Assembly: GCA_963761615.1 (NCBI GenBank)
Contig: CAVXGU010000004.1
Location: forward strand, 744,001 to 808,000
DNA: 64,000 nt
Direction: 5' to 3'
From: CAVXGU01 sp963761615
GTDB lineage: Bacteria > Acidobacteriota > Vicinamibacteria > Vicinamibacterales > CAVVIG01
Below the pieces are notes generated by a model that was given only the letters and a program-made list of their open reading frames with translations, was not told the origin of the DNA and searched no databases. Below, in pieces: positions 33,596-40,481 of this stretch (its first letter is position 1; the number at the start of each line of letters is the position of its first letter). Position numbers and translations under genes: made by a program.

Positions 33596-33668
33596 GCCCA
33601 ACGGCCCGCTTCAGCCGCGGCGGCACATGATCGCGCCAGCCGCCGCCGGCTGCAAGCGGTGGTTAGGC
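33596..33668. repeat. integron attC site (73 bp)
   Basis: R boxes GCCCAAC (33596-33602) and GTTAGGC (33662-33668); inner arms CCGCTTCAGCCG and CGGCTGCAAGCGG. It ends the cassette holding the four-helix membrane protein and the small basic protein. Confidence 0.9.
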
Positions 33669-33690
33669 CGTACGTTGTTTCGAGCCCGCA

Positions 33691-34086
33691 TCAGGTCTCA
33701 ATGATTGTGGCTCCCACAATTCCGCCGGCCACAAGGCCCTTCAACCACCCACCGAGGAGCCAGCCCCACGCCAATGGAAGCGGAATCGGCATGTGAATAT
33801 AGGTGCCGAACCCTGACGCGATACCCAATGCGAGGCCAACGAACGCCCCGAGAGCCAGGCCAGCACCAAGCGACTTGGGTCGCACCAGTAGCCGGTAGAC
33901 GCCCACGAAGATTCCGATCAACACAAACGTCACAGCGTAGATAAGAGCAATATTCAACTGGTCGAATGGCCGCCATAGGCTGGCGCTGGCTTCGTACATT
34001 GGCGCAAGGAACAGTCGATGCATCAGCGCATCGATCACTGTCCAGGCCACCAGGATTGCGAGGCCAGCACCTAGCGGACGTTTCAT
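33691..34086 (-). CDS. four-helix membrane protein (cassette gene)
   Basis: A 131-residue integral membrane protein with four predicted helices: LGAGLAILVAWTVIDALMHRLF, LNIALIYAVTFVLIGIFVGVY, SLGAGLALGAFVGLALGIASG and PLAWGWLLGGWLKGLVAGGIVGATI. It has no recognised family. GGAGGACTC eight bases before ATG 34086 sets the start. It lies between the basic peptide gene at 34112 and the attC at 33596. Short hydrophobic proteins of unknown role are common cassette cargo. Confidence 0.7.
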   Translation of the reverse strand: MKRPLGAGLAILVAWTVIDALMHRLFLAPMYEASASLWRPFDQLNIALIYAVTFVLIGIFVGVYRLLVRPKSLGAGLALGAFVGLALGIASGFGTYIHMPIPLPLAWGWLLGGWLKGLVAGGIVGATIIET

Positions 34087-34111
34087 CTTTGAGTCCTCCC
34101 GTCGTCGTCGC

Positions 34112-34288
34112 TTAGCGGGCGCGGCTACGCTTCACCATCAACAAGGCCGGACGCTCTTTGGCAGCCGATGTCTGGGCCCGGCGGCGCAGCTTGCGGAGCA
34201 TTGACGCAGTGAGCTTCCGGCAGCCACACGTTTTCGCATGCGCGAGGTGCCAGCGCAGGCGCTGCAGCGGCGTGGCGTGTGCAGGCAT
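34112..34288 (-). CDS. small basic protein (cassette gene)
   Basis: A 58-residue strongly basic protein: MPAHATPLQRLRWHLAHAKTCGCRKL at the start, then an R/K-rich tail. Similar short HLEHAKxCGCR-type proteins recur in cassette arrays but have no assigned function. AAGGGC six bases before ATG 34288 supports this start; a GTG at 34321 would add 11 residues. Cys pairs and basic charge hint at nucleic-acid or metal binding. Confidence 0.5.
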   Translation of the reverse strand: MPAHATPLQRLRWHLAHAKTCGCRKLTASMLRKLRRRAQTSAAKERPALLMVKRSRAR

Positions 34289-34356
34289 AGGATGGCCCTT
34301 GTGCCACGTTGCATTGATCACGCTTCACTCCAAGTCCGAGCGGCAGTCGCTCGGCG

Positions 34357-34429
34357 GTCTAACGCGCCGCTTCAGCCGCGGCGGCTCATGATGGCGCCAG
34401 CCGCCGTCGGCTGCAAGCGGTAGTTAGCC
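34357..34429. repeat. integron attC site (73 bp)
   Basis: R boxes GTCTAAC (34357-34363) and GTTAGCC (34423-34429); inner arms CCGCTTCAGCCG and CGGCTGCAAGCGG. The stop codon of the 34424-35344 gene is the TAA inside this site. Confidence 0.9.
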
Positions 34430-35344
34430 AGCCGGTCGTTGTTTCAGGGCCGCGTTCTGTTGAAAGAACCTATGCAGGTTCGACATTGCCGTTCGAAACC
34501 TGTCGTACCGGATCACTACGAACAGGGACGGGCTGCCACCTGCAAATCGCTCAACAAAGGTGGTGAACCGGAAGCGTGAGGTTCGAGAGAGGAGATTGTC
34601 GAATCCCTTGATCTGCCGCTCATCAAGGTCCTTGTTGAAGCGAACTACCGAATCCCGCTTGTCAGACGAGTCCGGCGCGTCATACAGAACGACAAGGTCG
34701 CAGGGGTCAGCGATTGCGTTAATCTCATCGGCCTGGCGCACATCCTCGATAGTAACTCCGCGCCTCAAACGCCAGAGTTCAGCGGTCGTGACAATGATCG
34801 GAACAATAACAAACAGAGGAGTTGGCGTGCCGAGCAGCCCGTCGACTTGATGGACGATCGCGTCGAGTGATTTCGCGACCACAGCGTGTCGCAACTGACG
34901 CACGGCCTGCTCGATCGTTTTCGGGTTGGCATCATCGGGCAGAAGCTCGATTCCCTTGCCGCATAGCGGATACTTGGTCCGAAAACCCCCAAGGAGGTCG
35001 CGATTAAGTTCGCGATCAAGACAACATTGATCGAGCGTAACGAACGGATCGTGAAAGTCTTCCCCGAATGGTGGGTCGTACTCTCGTGGCGTGAACACCC
35101 ATTTAGTTCCGTCGTGACGGTACTTGCACTCGACTAGTGTTTCCAGCCAGACATTGCGGGCCGTGTCGATGTGCGAAGAGTGAACGTCGACAGAGAATAC
35201 CTGGATCGTCCCATTTGGGTCTGACCGCTCATAGCGGAACTCGCCCGGACGTGAGATATCGAGCTCTTCGAGTACACGGGCAACCGAGTACTCCAGGGGA
35301 ACCCCAGACGACAGCAGGTGATCCTTCCAAGTCTTCTTCGACAT
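34424..35344 (-). CDS. PD-(D/E)XK nuclease-like cassette protein
   Basis: A 306-residue protein with no close named family. The N-terminal 100 residues hold a possible PD-(D/E)XK nuclease core: GVPLEYSVARVLEEL..., FSVDVHSS (Asp53), WLETLVECKYRHD (Glu72-x-Lys74). That D...E-x-K order matches restriction-type and repair nucleases. The middle and C-terminal parts (DLVVLYDAPDSSDKRD, FTTFVERFAGGSPSLFVVIRYDRFRTAMSNLHRFFQ) are unknown. The start is 12 bases after an attC boundary and the stop is inside the next attC. A stand-alone defence nuclease is plausible but unproven. Confidence 0.6.
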   Translation of the reverse strand: MSKKTWKDHLLSSGVPLEYSVARVLEELDISRPGEFRYERSDPNGTIQVFSVDVHSSHIDTARNVWLETLVECKYRHDGTKWVFTPREYDPPFGEDFHDPFVTLDQCCLDRELNRDLLGGFRTKYPLCGKGIELLPDDANPKTIEQAVRQLRHAVVAKSLDAIVHQVDGLLGTPTPLFVIVPIIVTTAELWRLRRGVTIEDVRQADEINAIADPCDLVVLYDAPDSSDKRDSVVRFNKDLDERQIKGFDNLLSRTSRFRFTTFVERFAGGSPSLFVVIRYDRFRTAMSNLHRFFQQNAALKQRPAG

Positions 35345-35355
35345 CAGGGATGTCT

Positions 35356-35429
35356 GGCTAACGTGCCGGCTTCAGCCGCGACGGTCCAGGATTGTACCAG
35401 CCGTCGTCGGCTGCAAGCCGATGTTAGGC
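35356..35429. repeat. integron attC site (74 bp)
   Basis: R boxes GGCTAAC (35356-35362) and GTTAGGC (35423-35429); inner arms GCCGGCTTCAGCCG and CGGCTGCAAGCC. The stop codon of the HEPN gene lies inside this site. Confidence 0.9.
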
Positions 35430-36056
35430 GGCAACCCGTGTCATGAACTCCTGAATGCCTCCGAGCATGTTTCGCACCTGTTCGGAGGTGTAGTCACCGT
35501 AGTGACCATGAGCAGCCTTGTTTCGCAAGTCGAGCCAGGCGGTTACGTTCTTCTGGTCAAGCTTGTTGTAGACGTCAGCACCAGCCAGGTCGGCATTTAG
35601 CGAATCGGCCTTCTTCGGTTTGCCGGCCACTTGGCACGGAATGCCTCGGGCGTTGCACAAAGCTCTGAGATGCTCCTCCAGCACGCTGCCGACAAGCACT
35701 GCCGCGGGATCTTTGTAGCCCTGTTGCATGAGATGCTCGGCCATCTCGAGAAAATCGACGAACACCTCTGCACGTACCAAGCTCTGGACCGTGGTGAGAT
35801 AGCCTGAATCGTAGTCACGCCGAAGTGCCCGAAGAGCGCCTACCCTGTTCGGCAGGATCCCCTCGATCGCGGCACGATACGGCGATTTCGGCGGGGCAAG
35901 GCGATCTATCGTTGCGGCCACGACAGTCTTCACCTCCGTTAATAGAGGGCGGTCACGCAGATCAGAAAGATCGTCGTACTTCGACTGGGCTCTGTGCGTG
36001 TGCCAGAGGTCGAGCGCCGCGTCGATCTGCTTCAGGATTTCGTCTTTCGCACTCAT
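35424..36056 (-). CDS. HEPN-like domain protein (cassette gene)
   Basis: A 210-residue helical protein with a HEPN-type RNase motif, R-x4-H, in WLDLRNKAAHGHYGDYT (Arg178-N-K-A-A-His183). The preceding helices (AEHLMQQGYKDPAAVLVGSVLEEHLRALCNARG) are the first HEPN pair. HEPN proteins are ribonucleases in toxin-antitoxin, abortive-infection and CRISPR systems. No adjacent antitoxin is visible in this cassette, so it may act alone or with another cassette. The start at 36056 is 15 bases after the attC boundary, and its stop lies in the next attC. Confidence 0.65.
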   Translation of the reverse strand: MSAKDEILKQIDAALDLWHTHRAQSKYDDLSDLRDRPLLTEVKTVVAATIDRLAPPKSPYRAAIEGILPNRVGALRALRRDYDSGYLTTVQSLVRAEVFVDFLEMAEHLMQQGYKDPAAVLVGSVLEEHLRALCNARGIPCQVAGKPKKADSLNADLAGADVYNKLDQKNVTAWLDLRNKAAHGHYGDYTSEQVRNMLGGIQEFMTRVAA

Positions 36057-36071
36057 GACCGTAGTGTGTCC

Positions 36072-36140
36072 GCCTAACGTGCCCAACTGAGCCGCGGCGC
36101 TTCCCAATCACCGCGCCGTCGGCTCCAGTTGGAGTTAGGC
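36072..36140. repeat. integron attC site (69 bp)
   Basis: R boxes GCCTAAC (36072-36078) and GTTAGGC (36134-36140); inner arms CCAACTGAGCCG and CGTCGGCTCCAGTTGG. The stop codon of the DNA glycosylase gene lies inside. Confidence 0.9.
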
Positions 36141-36648
36141 CTCATTGTCTATCAACGCAGCTTTCCAAGCCTTCGATTTCTGACCTAGAGACATGGTCGC
36201 GGACGCTGGGCTGGTCGAGGGCAAGAGGATGCGGCGCAGTGCCGCCGAAGATGGGGCCAGCCTCGGCACCACCAAGCGCTCGAACAAGGCTCTGGACTTC
36301 GATCCGTTGAAACAAATTCTTCGAACATGAGGATGGGAGCCGAAGAAGGTCCCGAAGTCGTTTGGCGTGATGGAATCAGTCCGAATTGCTGAATCAAGGC
36401 TCCCAGGACGAACGGCGCTTGCGCACACATCCCACACGGCGATGCCGCGCTCGATCAGAAGCCGCAAGCGCTGATCGTAAGGGGTCTGCGGATCAAACCC
36501 GACAATCTCGGCCATGATTGGCCAAAATGCATTGCGAGCTTGGGCATAGGTACTGCTGCTTCGCGAGGGACACCGCACCCGGAAGAGTCCCGAGGACCAG
36601 CACTCGCGCGTCTGGGCCCTCGATGGCCTGCAGTCCGATTGATGTCAT
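36135..36648 (-). CDS. DNA-deoxyinosine/uracil glycosylase family protein (one frameshift)
   Basis: A base-excision repair glycosylase of the hypoxanthine-DNA glycosylase (UDG superfamily) type. From ATG 36648 the first 40 residues read MTSIGLQAIEGPDARVLVLGTLPG, with the GxxPG catalytic loop. After one extra base at 36549-36550 the frame continues AQARNAFWPIMAEIVGFDPQTPYDQRLRLLIERGIAVWDV and ends with the superfamily LPSTSPA. Removing one G gives an intact protein of about 170 residues. Such enzymes remove deaminated bases. As a cassette it may offer mutagen or phage-DNA modification defence; this is speculative. Confidence 0.75.
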
Positions 36649-36661
36649 GGTTAGTCTGTAG

Positions 36662-36733
36662 GCCTAACGTCGCGGCTCACCCGCGGCCGCCTGGCGCGCC
36701 CCCGCGGCCGTCGGGTGCAGCCGCCTGTTAGCT
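36662..36733. repeat. integron attC site (72 bp)
   Basis: R boxes GCCTAAC (36662-36668) and GTTAGCT (36727-36733); GC-rich inner arms GCGGCTCACCCG and CGGGTGCAGCCGC. The stop codon of the TIR-like gene is in it. Confidence 0.9.
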
Positions 36734-37903
36734 CTCATCAGTCTGCGTTTCGCCAGGCAGCGCGTAGTTCTTGATGTCCTTGATGGCCTCGAGCAGCCGA
36801 ATCGTCGCCGCGGCGTCCAGGGTAAGCCCGTCGTAGCGAACTTCAAATAGGCCCTGGAGATTCGACGGGAGCTTGACTCCCTCGCGCACGAGCAATATGA
36901 ATCGGCGGCCGTAGAATGCCATTGCCGCTCCGATCTCGATGAGTACGTTCGGGTTCAGGAGCACGTGCTGGTTGCCCTCGGCGTCCACAATTGTCCGATC
37001 TGCATCAACATGAATGATGGCCGCCCCACAACTGCGCATTTCATCCATGACCTTCTCGGGTACCGGTTTCGAGACCGACTGGCGTTCCACTGCCACAACA
37101 GGCTCCAGCTCGCCATACTCAAGCAGCTTCTTGATGGGGTCTACGAGGTCCCGGTTCTTGCCGTGAGTTATGAAGACTCGCCGGCGGCGTTGGTCGTCAA
37201 TGATGGCCGTCGCCAACTCGGTGCGCTTGGGCAGCACAACTGGCGCCTCGACCCGGCGCCCTGCTGGCGGTGCGAGTGGTACGGGGTCTGGTACCGCTGC
37301 CGCCTCGCCGTCGCGGGCCTCCAGATCGGCGTCCTCGCGGGACACGGTCGTTCCGTGCAGACTGACGTACGTCTTACCCTTGATCTCTTCGACTAGGCCG
37401 ACCAATTTGGCGCTCGATTCGATTCGTTCAAGGACTTCGGACGCCTTGTCCCGAGGAACCCCCATCTCCTCCAAGACGTTCTCGGCAATGTCCGGACGCG
37501 GAAGAGGATGGCCGTCGTACCGTCGGAGGAAGTCGCCGAATACCCGGGGTCTCAAGACGGCCTCGCGCTTGGCCAGCAACTCGGCACCCTCTTCCTTTGG
37601 TCGGAGGACCTGCCGCGCCAGATCCGTCAGGCCGATAGCAGTGGCCTGTGCGCCGCCGTCCACAAGGCCGAACGCGATCGCGGCGCCGGAGAGGAGGCGA
37701 ATCTGTGATCCCCTCGGATCCATGTTGAGCGCCTTTGCCACATGCAGAGGTGGCGTCGCCTTCCCCGCATAGTGGTCGAGAATCGCTTGGGGAAGTCGCA
37801 GGGCTTCGTCCAGCGACGTCCCGGGAACGTCCGATTGTTTGAGGTACGGACGTTTCTGAGCGACCGGGTCATCGTTCGGCTTTGGAGCCATCTTCTTGCG
37901 CAT
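36728..37903 (-). CDS. TIR-like nucleotide-binding protein (CAP12/PCTIR-type; candidate defence effector)
   Basis: A 391-residue protein. Residues about 10-220 resemble winged-helix modules (YLKQSDVPGTSLDEALRLPQAILDHYAG, then PDIAENVLEEMGVPRDKASEVLERIE). Residues about 240-380 form a TIR-like Rossmann domain: RRVFITHGKNRDLVDPIKKLLEYGELEPVVAVE, CGAAIIHVDADR and NPNVLIEIGAAMAFYGRRFILLV, where Glu323 is in the place of the catalytic Glu of NAD-cleaving TIRs. Relatives include CAP12/Pycsar effectors that kill infected cells by NAD depletion. The AAGGTGG site before ATG 37903 and attC borders on both sides make it a complete cassette. Confidence 0.8.
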   Translation of the reverse strand: MRKKMAPKPNDDPVAQKRPYLKQSDVPGTSLDEALRLPQAILDHYAGKATPPLHVAKALNMDPRGSQIRLLSGAAIAFGLVDGGAQATAIGLTDLARQVLRPKEEGAELLAKREAVLRPRVFGDFLRRYDGHPLPRPDIAENVLEEMGVPRDKASEVLERIESSAKLVGLVEEIKGKTYVSLHGTTVSREDADLEARDGEAAAVPDPVPLAPPAGRRVEAPVVLPKRTELATAIIDDQRRRRVFITHGKNRDLVDPIKKLLEYGELEPVVAVERQSVSKPVPEKVMDEMRSCGAAIIHVDADRTIVDAEGNQHVLLNPNVLIEIGAAMAFYGRRFILLVREGVKLPSNLQGLFEVRYDGLTLDAAATIRLLEAIKDIKNYALPGETQTDES

Positions 37904-37920
37904 GTGCCACCTTCTGTGAG

Positions 37921-37992
37921 AGCTAACGAGTCACGCTGAGCCGCGGCGCAGACAGTGGCAACGGCGCCGACGGCTCCAGCGCGAGGTTAGGC
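37921..37992. repeat. integron attC site (72 bp)
   Basis: R boxes AGCTAAC (37921-37927) and GTTAGGC (37986-37992); inner arms CACGCTGAGCCG and CGACGGCTCCAGCG. The cupin gene's stop codon is inside. Confidence 0.88.
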
Positions 37993-38577
37993 ATCGGGAT
38001 GCGCTGGCCACGGCGCACCCTGGCACCGTGAGGGACAGCCGGGCCAGTGAGTGCCGCGATACCGGCCGAAGAGTGTACCGAAGGCCACGGCGGCTCGAAA
38101 CAGCACCGCTTGAAGCACGGGCGGCATTACCAGGACCGTCTGCGTCCGACGATGGCGCAGGGCGACGTGGGCCAAGTAGAACAACGGCGGCCGGTTCGAT
38201 CGCCCGGCGTTCAGGACTTCAAACATGGCCTGGAGGTAGCGATCCAAATCGACCGCTGGACGCGTGTAGCCCTCAAAGGCGAGTGGCTGATCGCTGTCGT
38301 TCCACCATCGGTGTGGAACCCCGCGCGGAAGCCGCACAGTCTCACCTGGCCCCACCGTCAGTCGCTCGCCATCGACGTCCGCCGACAGGGTGCCCGCCGT
38401 GACCAAGCCCTCCTCGTCCTCGAAGTGATGAATGTGCAACGGTGGGCCTTGCCGATGCGCCGGGAGCGTTCCCCGAAGTCCAAATACTGATTCTCCGTCA
38501 CGCATCTCACGCCGGATCTCGAGAACCTCACCGGTGTGTCTGTTCGTCAGCCGTAGCGCCGTCGGACTCGTGGTCAT
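37987..38577 (-). CDS. cupin-domain protein (first cassette of the array)
   Basis: A 196-residue protein. Residues about 10-115 form a cupin: LRLTNRHTGEVLEIRREMRDGESVFGLRGTLPAHRQGPPLHIHHFEDEEGLV (metal motif 1) and LPRGVPHRWWNDSDQPL (motif 2). The last 65 residues include a hydrophobic segment (VLVMPPVLQAVLFRAAVAFGTLFG) that could be a membrane anchor, then a Cys-containing tail. ATG 38577 is 22 bases after the R box at 38599-38605, and the stop lies in the next attC, so it is a complete cassette. The likely role is binding a small molecule; no enzyme activity can be named. Confidence 0.75.
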   Translation of the reverse strand: MTTSPTALRLTNRHTGEVLEIRREMRDGESVFGLRGTLPAHRQGPPLHIHHFEDEEGLVTAGTLSADVDGERLTVGPGETVRLPRGVPHRWWNDSDQPLAFEGYTRPAVDLDRYLQAMFEVLNAGRSNRPPLFYLAHVALRHRRTQTVLVMPPVLQAVLFRAAVAFGTLFGRYRGTHWPGCPSRCQGAPWPAHPDA

Positions 38578-38598
38578 TGGCTTTCACATCAGTCGTAT

Positions 38599-38605
38599 GC
38601 CTAAC
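38599..38605. promoter_or_regulatory. integron R-box at the right end of the array (attI candidate)
   Basis: GCCTAAC on the plus strand is GTTAGGC on the minus strand, the recombination core at the 5' border of the first cassette. No matching second R box is found in the next 150 bases, as would be expected for an attI or a truncated attC. The segment 38606-39049 contains no gene I can support. Confidence 0.5.
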
Positions 38606-39049
38606 GTTCTATGGGAGGACGGAGCCAATTGCCGGCAGGCGGCTTGATTGCGGCCTACCGGCCATCAGGCTGAGCCCGCCACTCGCCGGCATTATCGCTG
38701 TCATTCGGAACCGCCGCAATCGCTTTCACTGAAGCGATTGTCGTTGATGCTGCTGTCCACGAACCGGTAAATGGCGCCAGAGCCATTTGCCGGGAGATTC
38801 CAGGTTAGTGGGAGGGTCCCATCTCTCCGCCAGCGTCTTAGGTGGACGGCGCCAATCGCTCGGCCACGACGCTGGGGCGAGCATCGCGGGCCTCGCGGTC
38901 GTCCATCAGCGCGACACAGCTGGGCGCGATCCTCGCTCGTTTCCGTAGACAGAGAAGTTCTTCTGGATGGCGTCGCGTAGAATGTCACGACACGTGAAGA
39001 TCGCGCGAACGGCGACGCACGGTGGCGCTTTGAGAAATGGAGCGGCCAG

Positions 39050-39418
39050 ATGAGCGTGAGAAGGATTGTCCCGGACATCAAATCGAAGCAGCTCGACACC
39101 AGCCGGCAGTTCTACGTCGACGTCTTGGGTTTAGAGGTTGCGATGGACATGGGCGCCATCGTGACCTTGCGGTCGTCGACCAACCCGACTGCCCAGGTCA
39201 GTCTCATTCGCGACGACGAGTCGTCGGGGATCCTTCCCCAGATGAGCGTAGAAGTCGCGGATGTCGACGACGTGCATGCGCGGGCGGTGTCGCGGGGGTT
39301 CAAGGTCGTGTATCCCCTTACGAACGAACCGTGGGGTGTCCGACGATTCTTTGTGGCCGATCCGAACGGCACCATCATCAACGTGATGTGCCACATTGGT
39401 GGAGGCCGCTCAGACTGA
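39050..39418 (+). CDS. VOC-family (glyoxalase/bleomycin-resistance fold) protein
   Basis: A 122-residue vicinal-oxygen-chelate protein. Motifs are RRIVPDIKSKQLDTSRQFYVDVLGLEVAMDMG in the first half and VDDVHARAVSRGFKVVYPLTNEPWGVRRFFVADPNGTIINVMCH in the second. The conserved metal-binding Glu of glyoxalase I is not obvious, and the C-terminal VADPNGTIINVM is generic. The fold binds small metabolites, chelates antibiotics or catalyses dioxygenation. The ATG at 39050 continues directly to a conserved start. It precedes the amidohydrolase gene by 75 bases, but they need not share a function. Confidence 0.85.
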   Translation: MSVRRIVPDIKSKQLDTSRQFYVDVLGLEVAMDMGAIVTLRSSTNPTAQVSLIRDDESSGILPQMSVEVADVDDVHARAVSRGFKVVYPLTNEPWGVRRFFVADPNGTIINVMCHIGGGRSD

Positions 39419-39493
39419 GATCGCCCGGGCCGCCGCGAGATAGCCTGCGCCGGGACGGACGGGACCCGGCTACCATCGTCCCGAGGCGAGACC

Positions 39494-40465
39494 ATGCGCA
39501 CGATCACGCTCGAGGAACACTACGCGAGCCCGGCATTCCTGGCAGGTCCCGGGCGCGAACTCAAGGAGCGGGCGAGCAGCCCAGGCGGCATGCCGGCCGG
39601 CCTGCTCGATCGGCTCTGCGACGCGGGCGCGAGCCGGATTGCCGAGATGGACGCGGCCGGCATCGACGTCCAGATCCTGTCGCTGACCGCGCCGGGCGTG
39701 GAACAGCTCGATCCGCCCGAGGCCCTGACGCTTGCGCGCGAGTCGAACGCGTTCGTGGCGCAGGCCATGCAGCACCACCCGGGGCGCTTCGCCGGCTTCG
39801 CCACGATCCCGACGCCAGCGCCCGGGCTCGCCGCCGACGAACTCGAGCGGGCAGTGCGCGATCAAGGCTTCAAAGGCGCGATGATCAACGGCCACGTCCG
39901 CGGCCGCTACCTCGACGACCCGTTCTTCTCGCCGATTCTCGCGCGTGCCGAGTCGCTCGACGTCCCGATCTATCTCCATCCGACCGAACCGCCGGAAGGC
40001 GTCGTCAATGCGTGGTATCGAGGATTCTCGCCGGCCGTCTCCTACATGTTCGCCAACGCCGGCTGGGGATGGCACATCGAGACCTCGCTCCACGTCATCC
40101 GCCTCGTCCTCGGCGGTGCATTCGACCGTTACCCGCGCCTCCAGGTCATCGTCGGCCACCTGGGCGAGGGGCTGCCGTTCATGATCGAGCGCCTCGACCT
40201 GATGACCCCCGCGATGACGAAGCTCGCGCACCCCGTCAGCGCGTACCTCCGGAACAACCTGCACTACACGATCAGCGGCTTCAACTTCACGCCGACGTTC
40301 CTCGACCTCCTGCTCGAGGTCGGAGCCGATCGGATCATGTTCTCCGCGGACCATCCGTACGCATCGATGAAGACCGCCCGGGCCTTCCTGGATCGCCTGC
40401 CCGTCAGCGTCGCCGATCGGGAACGCATCGCGCACGGGAACGCCGAGCGTCTCCTCCGCATGTGA
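39494..40465 (+). CDS. amidohydrolase (ACMSD / 2,3-dihydroxybenzoate decarboxylase-like)
   Basis: A 323-residue TIM-barrel amidohydrolase of the ACMSD-type decarboxylase branch. It starts TITLEEHYASPAF (a variant of the usual HxH metal motif), has AGFATIPTPAP, the barrel segment GAMINGHVRGRYLDDPFFSPILARAESLDVPIYLHPTEPP, the metal His in VIVGHLGEGLPF, and MFSADHPYAS with the catalytic Asp. It probably decarboxylates a hydroxylated aromatic or related acid in the cytoplasm, as relatives do for 2,3-dihydroxybenzoate. The initial HxH is reduced to one His, so metal dependence is uncertain. Convergent with the GT4 gene. Confidence 0.85.
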   Translation: MRTITLEEHYASPAFLAGPGRELKERASSPGGMPAGLLDRLCDAGASRIAEMDAAGIDVQILSLTAPGVEQLDPPEALTLARESNAFVAQAMQHHPGRFAGFATIPTPAPGLAADELERAVRDQGFKGAMINGHVRGRYLDDPFFSPILARAESLDVPIYLHPTEPPEGVVNAWYRGFSPAVSYMFANAGWGWHIETSLHVIRLVLGGAFDRYPRLQVIVGHLGEGLPFMIERLDLMTPAMTKLAHPVSAYLRNNLHYTISGFNFTPTFLDLLLEVGADRIMFSADHPYASMKTARAFLDRLPVSVADRERIAHGNAERLLRM

Positions 40466-40481
40466 TCGGAGCGCTGCGCCC

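Noticed and set aside
32961..37992. attC sites first looked like REP or tRNA-like structures
   Set aside because: They have paired R boxes (RYYYAAC and GTTRRRY) at both ends, lie only between minus-strand genes, and contain the cassette stop codons. This is diagnostic of attC and not of REP or tRNA.
26546..38605. A prophage
   Set aside because: No terminase, capsid, portal, tail tube or phage integrase genes are present. One protein has a tail-spike-like C-terminus only.
38701..39099. Minus-strand open frame of 132 codons between the array and the VOC gene
   Set aside because: The composition is Arg-rich with no recognisable domain, and much of it is antisense to the VOC start region. A decayed cassette tail is possible but not supportable.
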